DNA from: JAGPKI01 sp052034135
Lineage (GTDB): Bacteria; Caldisericota; Caldisericia; UBA6126; JAGPKI01
NCBI GenBank assembly: GCA_052034135.1
Contig: JBPOJC010000039.1
Span: 1 to 64,000 of the forward strand
Direction of reading: 5' to 3'
Length of the DNA: 64,000 bases
Part shown: positions 17,317-26,024 of the stretch, piece after piece
Layout: every line of letters begins with the position of its first letter
Numbering within the stretch: the first letter of the stretch is position 1
The notes under the pieces: model-generated
Told to the model about the DNA's origin: nothing
The model's input: only the letters and a program-made list of their open reading frames with translations
Databases searched by the model: none
Position numbers and translations under genes: made by a program

Positions 17317-20044
17317 AAAATGTAAACTTAAAAAAATTGTATCGTTTTTTTTAGTATTAGGAACCTTGGTAAGTGTACTTTTTAACCTTTCTTTTAGCAA
17401 TGCTTATGCGAATAATAATATTGCTTCAGCCGGCATTAATACTGATTATCTAATCATAGTTGAAAATAGTAATCTATCCAAAGCTGTCCTACCACTTGTA
17501 AATTTGAGAAAATCTCAAGGGTTGAATGTAAATATTGTTAATGCACCTGACATTTATAAAGCTTACCAGGGAATAGATAATGCCGATAAAATAAGAAATT
17601 ATTTAAAAGATAAATATAGAGTCTGGAATTTGAAATATCTGCTTCTTGTAGGTAACGAAAATTCTCTTCCCTACAAAATGCTTTATCCTTCCTATCTTAG
17701 GAGTGATAGCAATACGGAGGTCGGTAGAACTCCTTCTAATTTATTTTACTCGGATCTTTCTTCTGATTTTGATGCAGACAAAGATAACTATCCTGGAGAA
17801 TATGTAGAAGATGATAAAGAAATTGATTTTTCAACCGAAATAATGGTTGGAAGGATTCCGTTTAGTTCTTCCGAAGACGTTTACAATACTATTAATAATA
17901 TTGTAAATTTTGAAAAGACTCAAAAAAGTAAAAATGTGCTTCTTTCAGCGTCAATTTTATCATACGAAAATGAAGAGATTACACCTAAAAAAATGTCTAA
18001 AAGAACTGATGGAGCAACACTAACAAATGCTATACATAGAGATCTTCTAAAACCAAATGGATATAAAGTAACCAGATTATACGAAAAATCTGGCTTAGCC
18101 CCCTCGCTTTATGAAAGCGAATATCCGCTTAAAAAAACCAACTTTGAAAATTTACTCAAGACAAATACATATGATTTAGTTTTATGGAATGGACATGGGA
18201 CTGAAAACGAACTACTCACAAAAATATGGACAGAGGACAAAAATAAAAATAAAAAACCTGACAAAAACGAACTTGTATTATCAAATGTACTTTCGAGAGA
18301 CTCTTTTCGCAATATGGGAAATAGAACGAAAGGAATATTTATAACTGGAAGCTGCTCTTCAATAAAACCAGAAAGTGAAAATATTGGAAAAGAAGCTTTA
18401 AAGGCTGGTTTTACAAGTTTTATAGGTGGCACAAGAATTAATTGGTTTGCAGAAGATTGGAAAAATATTAATGATGGCGGAAATCAGACTTTACTCTATT
18501 TCACAATTAGAAACTTAATTCTAAGAAATAATACTATCGGTGAAGCACTATATTCTGCCGTAGAAGAGTGTGCTTCTGGATATAAAATATACGGGAATAG
18601 AGACCTTCAAAATCTTTATTCATTTAATCTATACGGAGATCCAGCTTCAAGACTTAATCCTATCGAATTTAAAAATATATATGTTTCAGTAGATAGCGAA
18701 GAAAAGACAATTAACTTAGGAGAAGAACTGGAATTCCTTTTTAATATAGCAACAGAGGGAGGAGTAGATCTAAATATTAGTCTTTCGGCAATTGATTATA
18801 AAAAAGATATATTTACTCCATTTTTTTACCCAAACACAATAAAAAATCAAGGCACCGTAAACCTCAAAATCATAATGGCTAAAAATACATTCCCAACAAT
18901 GTATTGTATGACGATTCATATTAAAACAAACACAAAGAGTGTCTTTAAAATTTTAAAATTTCTTATATTGCCATGGGAAAGAGGTCCTCAGATTTATCTT
19001 TCATACCCTCATTATAACATACTTAGAAATACAGAATTTACAGTAGATGTTTGTCTAAAAGATGCCTCGAATATCGATACAGTTTATACTGAAATAACAT
19101 TTGATTCTTCAATAATTTCATCTAACACGAAAAGTATAATTATTGGTGAATTTCTCACAAGAGATGGAACAATGCTAATAAAGCAAATAACCTCCATATC
19201 GCGAAATACTCTTGGGATTTACTGTACAAGAGGAAAATTTCAAAAGGGAATGAGTGGCAATGGTACAGTCTTTAGTATTAATTTTCGTTCCATAAAAGAA
19301 GGGTATTCAGATATAAAAATTACACGTTATTTCATATTTGACCCCGTTGGTAATCAAATCAACTTAAAAAAGTTTGACTCAAATGTCACAGTTTCTAATA
19401 CAGGTCTATTCATAAATAAAAATATAGCTTCTGGAGAGATTACTTCAAAACAATTTTTATCAATAAATGGTTCCGTTAATGGCGAAACTCTGTGGATTGG
19501 TGATGATTCCTATAAATATTTAATTGAAATTGTAGATAACGGTAAATATTCTGAAACTTTGAAACTTAAAGATTTCAGAAATTCTATAGAATTCTCAGCT
19601 CAGAGAGAAAGTAATGATTTCACTAAAATAAAAGTGGAAATAATAACTAATAGCATAATAAGCATAACTTTAAAGATTGGTATTAGTACTGCTTTAGTTA
19701 ATGACAAAGAGATTTCTCTTGACACACCACCAATTTTAGAAAAAGGCAGAACCCTTGTCCCAATAAGGTTTATTAGTGAGTCGATAGGAGCTAATGTTAA
19801 GTGGAACGAAAAAGATATGAGTATTGTTATTACTCTTGGAGATAAAAAAATATATCTATGGGTTGGGAAAAAGGAATCGATAATTGAGAAAAAAGGTGTT
19901 AAAACTACTTATATATTGGATGTTCCACCAAAAATAGTTAATAATCGAACTCTTGTACCTTTAAGGTTTATTATGGAAGCTTTCTCTGCTACAGTTACAT
20001 GGATAGATGAATATAAATTAATAAAGATTAGTTATTATAAATAA
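17288..20044 (+). CDS. Gingipain-type C25 cysteine peptidase with cohesin-like and stalk domains
   Basis: The signal peptide covers about residues 1-41 (Lys-rich then hydrophobic, ending AYA). The C25 catalytic domain (about 45-460) shows LWNGHGTE with His303 and ITGSCSS with Cys356, the expected catalytic dyad, and ends near LYGDPASRLNP. A D-K-N-K-N-K-K-P-D-K-N-E loop near residue 320 may bind calcium. About residues 570-700 resemble a cohesin-like sandwich, and 795-918 hold two stalk units (GRTLVPIRFI and NRTLVPLRFI). The likely start is GTG 17288, overlapping the preceding gene. No ATG lies near the signal peptide. Confidence 0.85.
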   Translation: MPGNTKKRFKKCKLKKIVSFFLVLGTLVSVLFNLSFSNAYANNNIASAGINTDYLIIVENSNLSKAVLPLVNLRKSQGLNVNIVNAPDIYKAYQGIDNADKIRNYLKDKYRVWNLKYLLLVGNENSLPYKMLYPSYLRSDSNTEVGRTPSNLFYSDLSSDFDADKDNYPGEYVEDDKEIDFSTEIMVGRIPFSSSEDVYNTINNIVNFEKTQKSKNVLLSASILSYENEEITPKKMSKRTDGATLTNAIHRDLLKPNGYKVTRLYEKSGLAPSLYESEYPLKKTNFENLLKTNTYDLVLWNGHGTENELLTKIWTEDKNKNKKPDKNELVLSNVLSRDSFRNMGNRTKGIFITGSCSSIKPESENIGKEALKAGFTSFIGGTRINWFAEDWKNINDGGNQTLLYFTIRNLILRNNTIGEALYSAVEECASGYKIYGNRDLQNLYSFNLYGDPASRLNPIEFKNIYVSVDSEEKTINLGEELEFLFNIATEGGVDLNISLSAIDYKKDIFTPFFYPNTIKNQGTVNLKIIMAKNTFPTMYCMTIHIKTNTKSVFKILKFLILPWERGPQIYLSYPHYNILRNTEFTVDVCLKDASNIDTVYTEITFDSSIISSNTKSIIIGEFLTRDGTMLIKQITSISRNTLGIYCTRGKFQKGMSGNGTVFSINFRSIKEGYSDIKITRYFIFDPVGNQINLKKFDSNVTVSNTGLFINKNIASGEITSKQFLSINGSVNGETLWIGDDSYKYLIEIVDNGKYSETLKLKDFRNSIEFSAQRESNDFTKIKVEIITNSIISITLKIGISTALVNDKEISLDTPPILEKGRTLVPIRFISESIGANVKWNEKDMSIVITLGDKKIYLWVGKKESIIEKKGVKTTYILDVPPKIVNNRTLVPLRFIMEAFSATVTWIDEYKLIKISYYK

Positions 20045-20096
20045 TGCGTCAATAACTTATGTCTTTGAATTTTTATTGAATCCATCAAAAAATTAA

Positions 20097-20951
20097 TCAA
20101 GTTTTTTTATTACTAATATTATATAAGTAAATCTCTTCAAGAATTAGTGCAAAAATTAAAATGATAGATGCAATTATCTGAAACAAACTAACTGAAACTC
20201 CAAGCCAAAAGTACTCAATCAAAAATGTTCCAGGCAGAGTAAGTAAAAAGAATTCTGAAAGCTTAAAGCCTGAAAAGTGCTTCCCTGCTTCAGCCCAGAG
20301 CGAGTAAGGAATAGCCGTTAGAATAAAACCAAGGACTATGATTAAAACAATAGTTCTCGAAAACAAGATTTCTTTCCCGCACAATTCAAAAAAAGTAAAT
20401 GGAAGACTTAATAAGAAAATAGGAAAAATTGTAGCAAAAAGCTTATTTTTGTTTTCACGAATATATTTTAAAGTTGAATTATAAAGACCAAACGCGAGAG
20501 AAGTAAATATTGCGAAAATTAAACCTGTACCGAGAATATTGCTTTTCTTAATTATTGCATCATAAGAAAGTATAAGTATGCCTAAAAAGAAAAGTAGAAA
20601 AGAAAGTCTATAAAATTTAACCTTCTCTTTAGTAAGCTTTGCAAAAAGAAAACTAAAAACAAAAGAACTTGCCTCTATAATCATAACAAGATAACTATTA
20701 AGATACTTTAAAGCAATGTTAAATGTAATAAAGTTAAGAAAAAGGAAAATACCAGGCAAAAACTCTAAATAAGATTTGAAGACCTTCTCGTTAAGATTAT
20801 TTTTTCTTTTAAAAAGGAATAAACTTAAGAATAAAGCACCAATACTTCTATATGTGATTAGCTCAAAAACTCCAAACCCTTCAGTTACAAGAAACCTTGT
20901 AACAACAGGATTGGCAGACCAAAGAAGTATAGGAATGAGAAGAAGATGAAT
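20097..20951 (-). CDS. EamA/DMT-family transporter, probable ATT start
   Basis: This is a ten-helix drug/metabolite-type transporter. The obvious Leu-start reading frame at 20759 (TTG) would remove the first two or three helices. The frame stays open upstream and encodes a good first half (LLLIPILLWSANPVVTRFL, ITYRSIGALF), so the real start is near 20951. No ATG, GTG or TTG exists there. AAGAAGG followed 5 nt later by ATT (20951-20949) is the best start. It lies 1 nt after the stomatin stop, which suggests coupling. The full length of about 284 residues matches the family. The substrate is unknown. Confidence 0.8.
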   Translation of the reverse strand: MHLLLIPILLWSANPVVTRFLVTEGFGVFELITYRSIGALFLSLFLFKRKNNLNEKVFKSYLEFLPGIFLFLNFITFNIALKYLNSYLVMIIEASSFVFSFLFAKLTKEKVKFYRLSFLLFFLGILILSYDAIIKKSNILGTGLIFAIFTSLAFGLYNSTLKYIRENKNKLFATIFPIFLLSLPFTFFELCGKEILFSRTIVLIIVLGFILTAIPYSLWAEAGKHFSGFKLSEFFLLTLPGTFLIEYFWLGVSVSLFQIIASIILIFALILEEIYLYNISNKKT

Positions 20952-20952
20952 T

Positions 20953-21894
20953 TTAACCTTCTTCTTTATTTATACTTTCTCCTTTATCAATATTCTCATC
21001 TTTTTTAAATATTTCTGCTATTTCTGCGAGGCTTCCTAAAATACCGCTTGACTCATAAGGTATAAATAATTTAGAGGCTTTTCCGTCTGCTATGTTTTTT
21101 AAAGCATCTAAATATCGTATAGCAATTAAATCTTTAGTAGGATTCCCTTGATGAATTGAATTAAAGATTTTTATAGTTGCCTCCGCTTGTCCATCTGCCT
21201 CTATAGACAATCTATACTTTTCTGCATCGGCAACTTTTCTTATGGCTTCAGCATTACCTTCTGCTTGCAGAATAGCGGCTTGCTTTGTTCCTTCTGCTTT
21301 AAGTATCTCAGATTGTTTAATACCTTCTGCTTCTAAAATAACGGCTCTTTTTGTTCTCTCTGCTTTCATTTGTCTGCTCATAGCTTCAGTTATATCATGA
21401 GGAGGATCAATTTTTTGAATTTCGACTCTTGTTACTTTAACTCCCCATTTATCTGTAGCTTCGTCAAGAACTTCTCTAAGTCTTTCATTAATCATTTCTC
21501 GAGAAGTTAAAGTTTGATCAAGTTCAAGGTCTCCAATTATGTTACGCAGATTCGTTTGAGCAAGTTTTACCGCAGCAAGAGTAAAATTTGATACATTATA
21601 CAATACTCTAAAAGGATCTGTTACTTCGTAATAAATAACTGCGTCCACTGTAACCAATACATTATCCTTTGTAATCACTTCCTGAGGTGGAACATCAATC
21701 ACACTCTCTCTCATATCAACTTTTTCAATTTTTTCTATAGCTGGTATTATAACATTCAAGCCTGACCCCAAAGTTCTTACATATTTTCCAAGCCTCTCGA
21801 CAACTCCTCGCTGGTATGGACGAATAACTTTTAAGGAATTAGAGGCAAGAATAATTAGAAAAATAGCTAAAATAATCCACAGAAAAATATTCAT
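20953..21894 (-). CDS. SPFH/stomatin-like (slipin, QmcA-type) membrane protein
   Basis: The N-terminal membrane segment (2-20) is followed by an SPFH/band 7 domain (RPYQRGVVERLGKYV, SVIDVPPQEVITKDNV, EIQKIDPP) and a long Ala/Glu-rich coiled coil (about 185-245: EAEGIKQSEILKAEG repeats). Such proteins form large rings in the membrane that organise microdomains and control FtsH-type proteolysis. The start overlaps nfeD by 4 nt, the classic stomatin-NfeD pairing. Confidence 0.93.
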   Translation of the reverse strand: MNIFLWIILAIFLIILASNSLKVIRPYQRGVVERLGKYVRTLGSGLNVIIPAIEKIEKVDMRESVIDVPPQEVITKDNVLVTVDAVIYYEVTDPFRVLYNVSNFTLAAVKLAQTNLRNIIGDLELDQTLTSREMINERLREVLDEATDKWGVKVTRVEIQKIDPPHDITEAMSRQMKAERTKRAVILEAEGIKQSEILKAEGTKQAAILQAEGNAEAIRKVADAEKYRLSIEADGQAEATIKIFNSIHQGNPTKDLIAIRYLDALKNIADGKASKLFIPYESSGILGSLAEIAEIFKKDENIDKGESINKEEG

Positions 21895-22325
21895 TTTTCC
21901 TCCTTTTTAACAATTAATTTTGTTCCAGATATCCCTGTAATTTTGACAAGTTCACCTGCTTTAATGGGCTCGGGTTCATCAGTCACTGCTACCCATATCT
22001 CTCCTTCAATTTTTACTCTTCCAGAGAGAGAATTTTTTTCAACATCCTTTAGAACAATAGCCTCTTTACCAATGTATTCATCAACATTTGCCTCTCTTGT
22101 AGGCAATCCCTGAACATGTTTAATAAATAGCTTGCGAACGTAAATAACAAGAAAAGCTGAAACACCTAAAAAAATTACCCACTGTAAAGTTATTGAAGCA
22201 CCGAAATATGAAAAAAGACCAGCCAAAAAGGCTCCTATCCCAAAAAGAAGAACAAAAAATGTAGGGGTAAATATTTCAATTACGGTTAAAATTACTCCTA
22301 AAATGATCCAGTTAATCCATGACAT
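21891..22325 (-). CDS. nfeD: Short NfeD-family protein
   Basis: The 144-residue form lacks the ClpP-like protease domain. Three or four hydrophobic helices (about 5-75) precede an OB-fold-like C-terminal domain (about 85-140) with the expected GKEAIVLKD and LSGRVKIEGEIW stretches. It partners with the adjacent stomatin. AGAGAGGA precedes the ATG. The 258 nt upstream (22326-22583) hold no gene or recognisable element. Confidence 0.9.
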   Translation of the reverse strand: MSWINWIILGVILTVIEIFTPTFFVLLFGIGAFLAGLFSYFGASITLQWVIFLGVSAFLVIYVRKLFIKHVQGLPTREANVDEYIGKEAIVLKDVEKNSLSGRVKIEGEIWVAVTDEPEPIKAGELVKITGISGTKLIVKKEEK

Positions 22326-22583
22326 ATATATATCCTCTCTTTCAAAAAGAAAGTTAAACCTAATTATACATTAAACATAAGAAAAGTTTAAGGAAAACAC
22401 TATTCAAAAATTAATCAGACCAAAATTAATAAGTCTAACTTTAAAAAGTTTTAAGATGCGAAAATAAAACTATTATCTAAATAAGACCACCATAAATTAT
22501 TAATTATTTTCAAGAAGAAAACTAACTTCTATAACAATTTTTATAATGATTTCAGATAAATTCTAATATAAGCAGTTAAAAGT

Positions 22584-23576
22584 TTACAAATAACCTAATT
22601 GGGAAAGTATCTTTCGACATCTATCATCCCTTAAAATGTAGTCACAGAAGTAGCAAGGGTTAGAAATAGGTTCTTTAAAGAGATTTGGCTCATATTGCTC
22701 TAAATCTTCTTTGATTTTTAGGGGTCCCCTATTTTTAATAAGACTTCCCGTAAACGGATTGTTTAAGGAATTTCTCATAATTTCTTCTAAAGAATTTTCT
22801 TTTACGTTTCCTATAATAAATTCCTTAAATCTATTTGCTACATATCCAGTACAATGCCTTACATCCCCATTAGGCTCAACTACTACTACTTTTATCATCC
22901 CTTTGCAGGCATTCTCACCAAACCAATGATTATAGTTAGGCGTACCTAAGGAAGAGGCTTTTCCTATCAAACAGACTTCCTCTGTGTAATAAGGAATCTT
23001 ACCTATTGGGCTTCTAATTTCTCCCCTATTTTCATTAATGTTATACAATGAACCATTCAACGACTGCGCTACTTTTTCAATAAATGGAAAAGGTGAATAA
23101 TTTGGTAGTTTTCTCGAATCAATTAATATAATGTCCTCTCTTTGAAAAATATCTATTGCTTCATTAATAAAATAAATCCATTTTGTAGGATCAACTCTAT
23201 GAAAAGCATCTATGCTTAAATGAATTGGACCTTTAAAATTCACTTCTTTAAGTAAGGAAAGTTTTTGTTTTAATTCTTTTATATCTTTCCACCAGTCACC
23301 ATTGGTAGAGATGTCTTCTATTTTAAAGCTAAGAGAGGTTGCCTTTCTCATAATTGATAGTAGGGTATCAAAGCAAAGAAATGGCTCTCCGCCCGTAAAA
23401 GTGACAGTTTTTATTCCACAACTTAAAGCCTCTTCAATTACTTTATGTGCTAAAGATAAACTCAATTCTTCTTTTTTACGATCTACACAGCAGTGAAGGC
23501 AATTTAAATTACATTTATAAGTCGGAATTAAAGTAATTGCCTCTTCATTATAAGAAACAAAGTCTTTTTCGTTCAT
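22584..23576 (-). CDS. Radical SAM protein with SPASM-like C-terminal cluster
   Basis: CNLNCLHC (Cys22, 26, 29) is the CxxxCxxC site of the SAM-cleaving [4Fe-4S] cluster, and TGGEPFL binds SAM. The C-terminal part has additional cysteines (near CLIGKASS, ACKGM, RHCTGY and PCYFCDYILRDDRC), consistent with SPASM/twitch auxiliary clusters. Such enzymes often modify peptides or proteins or act in metabolism. No small peptide substrate gene is visible next to it, so the target is unknown. It appears monocistronic, with gaps of 258 and 163 nt on its two sides. Confidence 0.85.
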   Translation of the reverse strand: MNEKDFVSYNEEAITLIPTYKCNLNCLHCCVDRKKEELSLSLAHKVIEEALSCGIKTVTFTGGEPFLCFDTLLSIMRKATSLSFKIEDISTNGDWWKDIKELKQKLSLLKEVNFKGPIHLSIDAFHRVDPTKWIYFINEAIDIFQREDIILIDSRKLPNYSPFPFIEKVAQSLNGSLYNINENRGEIRSPIGKIPYYTEEVCLIGKASSLGTPNYNHWFGENACKGMIKVVVVEPNGDVRHCTGYVANRFKEFIIGNVKENSLEEIMRNSLNNPFTGSLIKNRGPLKIKEDLEQYEPNLFKEPISNPCYFCDYILRDDRCRKILSQLGYL

Positions 23577-23690
23577 TTATTTACGCTCTCAAATTTTAAT
23601 TAGTGACTTGTTTTATTTTAACTTGTAGATGTCTATAATGATGGTTTTTTGATGTTCTGAAGAAGTAAATTCAATCATCCGTCATCCTTG

Positions 23691-23730
23691 AGGAGCATCT
23701 TTTTAAGCAGTGAAGGTACTTATCTTTTTC
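23691..23730 (-). repeat. Isolated fragment of the dispersed repeat, minus orientation
   Basis: GTCATCCTTGAGGAGCATCT and the following AAGCAGTGAAGG read, on the minus strand, as a diverged copy of the CCTTCGTCGCTTTC...GCTCCTCAGGGTGAC module seen at 46986-47022. It lies in the 163-nt gap between the radical SAM gene and the nuclease. Confidence 0.55.
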
Positions 23731-23739
23731 ACTCATCTT

Positions 23740-24474
23740 TTATTCTTGACAAGCTTCTATGAAATCACAGTATTGGCAAAACTCATTCTCTTTTCTTTCA
23801 AAAGAAGAACTTATTATGCTTTTTGAAACCTCTTTAATAACTTCTTCACCCTTTAAAAAATCTTCTTCATTTAATTCAATTGTCAACTTCTCATTTTTTC
23901 TTAAAAAATACCAGCTTGTTAATCTGGCAGTAAAGTTATATTTTGCCTTAAAACCGAGCGAATAAATTATTAATTGCAATCTGTCGATAAAATCAATATT
24001 GGAAGTATCTAATACATTGCCAGTCTTATAATCTATTATTTCAAATTCATCTCCTGGTAGTTTATCTATACGGTCAATCTTTCCAGCCATATTAATGCCT
24101 TCTACATTAAAATAAATCTTCTCCTCCACAGAAAATGCAGGCTTAAAAGCAAAAATATTTTTCTTATAGTAACTACACAATAACTCTTTTGCTTCAGATT
24201 TTGCCTCTTCTTCGTGTTCCTCATCCCAGAAACCTGTTCCTATCCAATATTCATCAACAAGCGATAATAGTTCATGAAGTCTTGGAAGTTTATTAACAAA
24301 TTTAATTGGATTATACATTTCTTCTAAAACTTTATGAATTGTCTCACCAAAACTATAATAATATTTTGGCTTTGTTGGAAGTTTTAATACATACTGAAAA
24401 TGGTATTTCTTAGGACATTCTAAGAACGTTGAGATCTTTGAATAGCTTAAAGTGATATTTTTTTCCATATGCAA
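23740..24474 (-). CDS. Cas4/AddB-like PD-(D/E)XK nuclease with Fe-S cluster
   Basis: The 244-residue protein is a RecB-family nuclease. SYSKISTFLECPKKYHF is the N-terminal signature. GKIDRID followed by EIIDYKTG carries the D...D-x-K metal site, and QLIIYSL is the QxxxY motif. Cys20 with Cys233, 236 and 242 (C-x2-C-x5-C) match the four ligands of the [4Fe-4S] cluster of AddB and Cas4. There is no helicase and no CRISPR locus in the window, so it is a stand-alone DNA exonuclease, probably in repair. It overlaps coaE by 28 nt. Confidence 0.85.
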   Translation of the reverse strand: MHMEKNITLSYSKISTFLECPKKYHFQYVLKLPTKPKYYYSFGETIHKVLEEMYNPIKFVNKLPRLHELLSLVDEYWIGTGFWDEEHEEEAKSEAKELLCSYYKKNIFAFKPAFSVEEKIYFNVEGINMAGKIDRIDKLPGDEFEIIDYKTGNVLDTSNIDFIDRLQLIIYSLGFKAKYNFTARLTSWYFLRKNEKLTIELNEEDFLKGEEVIKEVSKSIISSSFERKENEFCQYCDFIEACQE

Positions 24475-25025
24475 TCTACTTTTTTATAAATATTGTCTAT
24501 TTTATAGCTATTATTAATTTTAAAATCCGCTCTAACGCTATCTCTTGTAATATCTTTTTGAGCTCTGATTATACGCAAAATCTTTGTAAAGGAATATCTT
24601 TTTTTCTTTAAAAGTCGCAAAAATATAACTGGTAGGAAAGAGTAAACATATATTGTATAGTCACATAATTTATTCCATCCGGCAGAAAATAAAACTGCCG
24701 CATCTATTATAACCTTATTGTTTTCTTTTGTTTTAGAAATAATAATTTCAGTCATATAGGGCCACATAATATTTTCAAGAAGCTTCTTCTTAATTTTACT
24801 CGAAAATACAATATCACCAAGAATTTTATTATCAATATCTATTCCGTTACTCTTAAGAATCATATCACCAAATTCTTTAAGTAATTTTTGCTTGACTTCT
24901 GGAAAACCCAATACTTTGTGCCCTGTTTCGTCCACATCGATTACACTAAAACCATAAACTTCTTTGAATATTCTTGCTACGGTAGATTTCCCTGAACCAA
25001 TAATCCCATATACTCCTATTACCAT
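24447..25025 (-). CDS. coaE: Dephospho-CoA kinase
   Basis: CoaE performs the last step of coenzyme A synthesis, phosphorylating the 3'-OH of dephospho-CoA. GIIGSGKST (8-16) is the P-loop, VIDVDETGHKVL is the acceptor-site motif, and RIIRAQKDITRD is the lid. The 192-residue length is normal, though the C-terminus is a little short. No ribosome-binding site is visible. A TATAGA box lies about 10 nt before the ATG, which suggests a leaderless or nearly leaderless transcript. Confidence 0.9.
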   Translation of the reverse strand: MVIGVYGIIGSGKSTVARIFKEVYGFSVIDVDETGHKVLGFPEVKQKLLKEFGDMILKSNGIDIDNKILGDIVFSSKIKKKLLENIMWPYMTEIIISKTKENNKVIIDAAVLFSAGWNKLCDYTIYVYSFLPVIFLRLLKKKRYSFTKILRIIRAQKDITRDSVRADFKINNSYKIDNIYKKVDCIWKKISL

Positions 25026-25169
25026 TTTATACTTTTCTATAATTCCTGCTTCCTATCTTTACTATTTTAAACTTATATTTCTTTTTTACTATATATTTAA
25101 TTATTATCTGCTGTTTTATCTATTACATTATACACATGCGTAAAGGACATAACTTGTAATTTTGTTAAA

Positions 25170-25553
25170 GAAGTGAGACTCCTTCGGCACCAATAAGACA
25201 CTCCCTCAGGAAGACGGGAGAGGGATGGTCATTCTGAGCGTAAGCGAAGAATCTTCGTATCTGTCATCCCCGAAATCATTTATCGGGGATCCAGACCTTA
25301 TTTCTAAACATACTTCTAAACTCTCTGGATTCCCGCAATCGCTTGGAATGACATGAAAAATCGAGAGAATGACATGAAAAGATGAGACCCTTCGTCGCCG
25401 GGAAAAACGCTCTTCAGGGTGACAGAGAGGAGGTGGATAGGATTATTTTGTCATCCCCGAATGTATTTATAAGGGATCCAAGTCTTCGTTTTTATTATTT
25501 TGTATTTAGGAGTGACCGAATTTATAGTTTTACCTCACTATATATTATGGAAG
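25170..25553 (+). repeat. Dispersed composite repeat, copy B
   Basis: This block holds CTCCTTCGGCACC...CTCCCTCAGG, GGTCATTCTGAGCGTAAGCG with GAAGAATC, a hairpin (CCCCGA/TCGGGG within 25266-25289), and an inverted pair (GGATCCAGACCTTATTTCTA and TCTCTGGATTCCCG). CCCTTCGTCGCC...TCAGGGTGACA follows, and the block ends with CACTATATATTATGG (25537-25550). It fills most of the 605-nt gap before the tRNA. Open reading frames crossing it are not genes. Confidence 0.8.
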
Positions 25554-25630
25554 ATATAATTTTCTTCCGTATAGTTGTTTTTTGGACAAAAATGAATAAT
25601 ATAGTTTAGTGTTTTTATATTGAAAATAGT

Positions 25631-25707
<77 letters not shown>

Positions 25708-25773
25708 TTATTAATGTTCATTTTTATTACGTTTATCCTATCCATTTAAAGATTTCTTCATCTATGGTAAAGT

Positions 25774-25797
25774 AATTCATGATATTGTTCATGAATT
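25774..25797. repeat. Inverted repeat between tRNA-Pro and the methyltransferase
   Basis: AATTCATGA and TCATGAATT form perfect 9-nt arms around the spacer TATTGT. It lies in a 317-nt gap (25708-26024) that otherwise holds no gene. It could be a protein-binding operator or the tRNA transcript's hairpin end. No T-run follows, so a terminator is unlikely. Confidence 0.4.
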
Positions 25798-26024
25798 AAA
25801 ATTAAATTGAAAAAGTCTTGTAGATTTGGTATAAAATTTGATATATAGTGATTGATTTTATAATGATTTTAGAAGTTTATATTTAATTGGTAAGATGAAA
25901 GATTTAACCTCTGAGGTAAGTTATAGGGGATTATAATATTTGTTTATATGTGAAATATCTACTAAATAAGATTACAAACGAATATGTTTAGAGGAGAACA
26001 GTTAGCTTTATAAAAGAGGATGCA

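Noticed and set aside
25382..25609. 75-residue reading frame before tRNA-Pro
   Set aside because: It lies in dispersed repeat copy B and its sequence follows the repeat modules, not codon use of real genes here.
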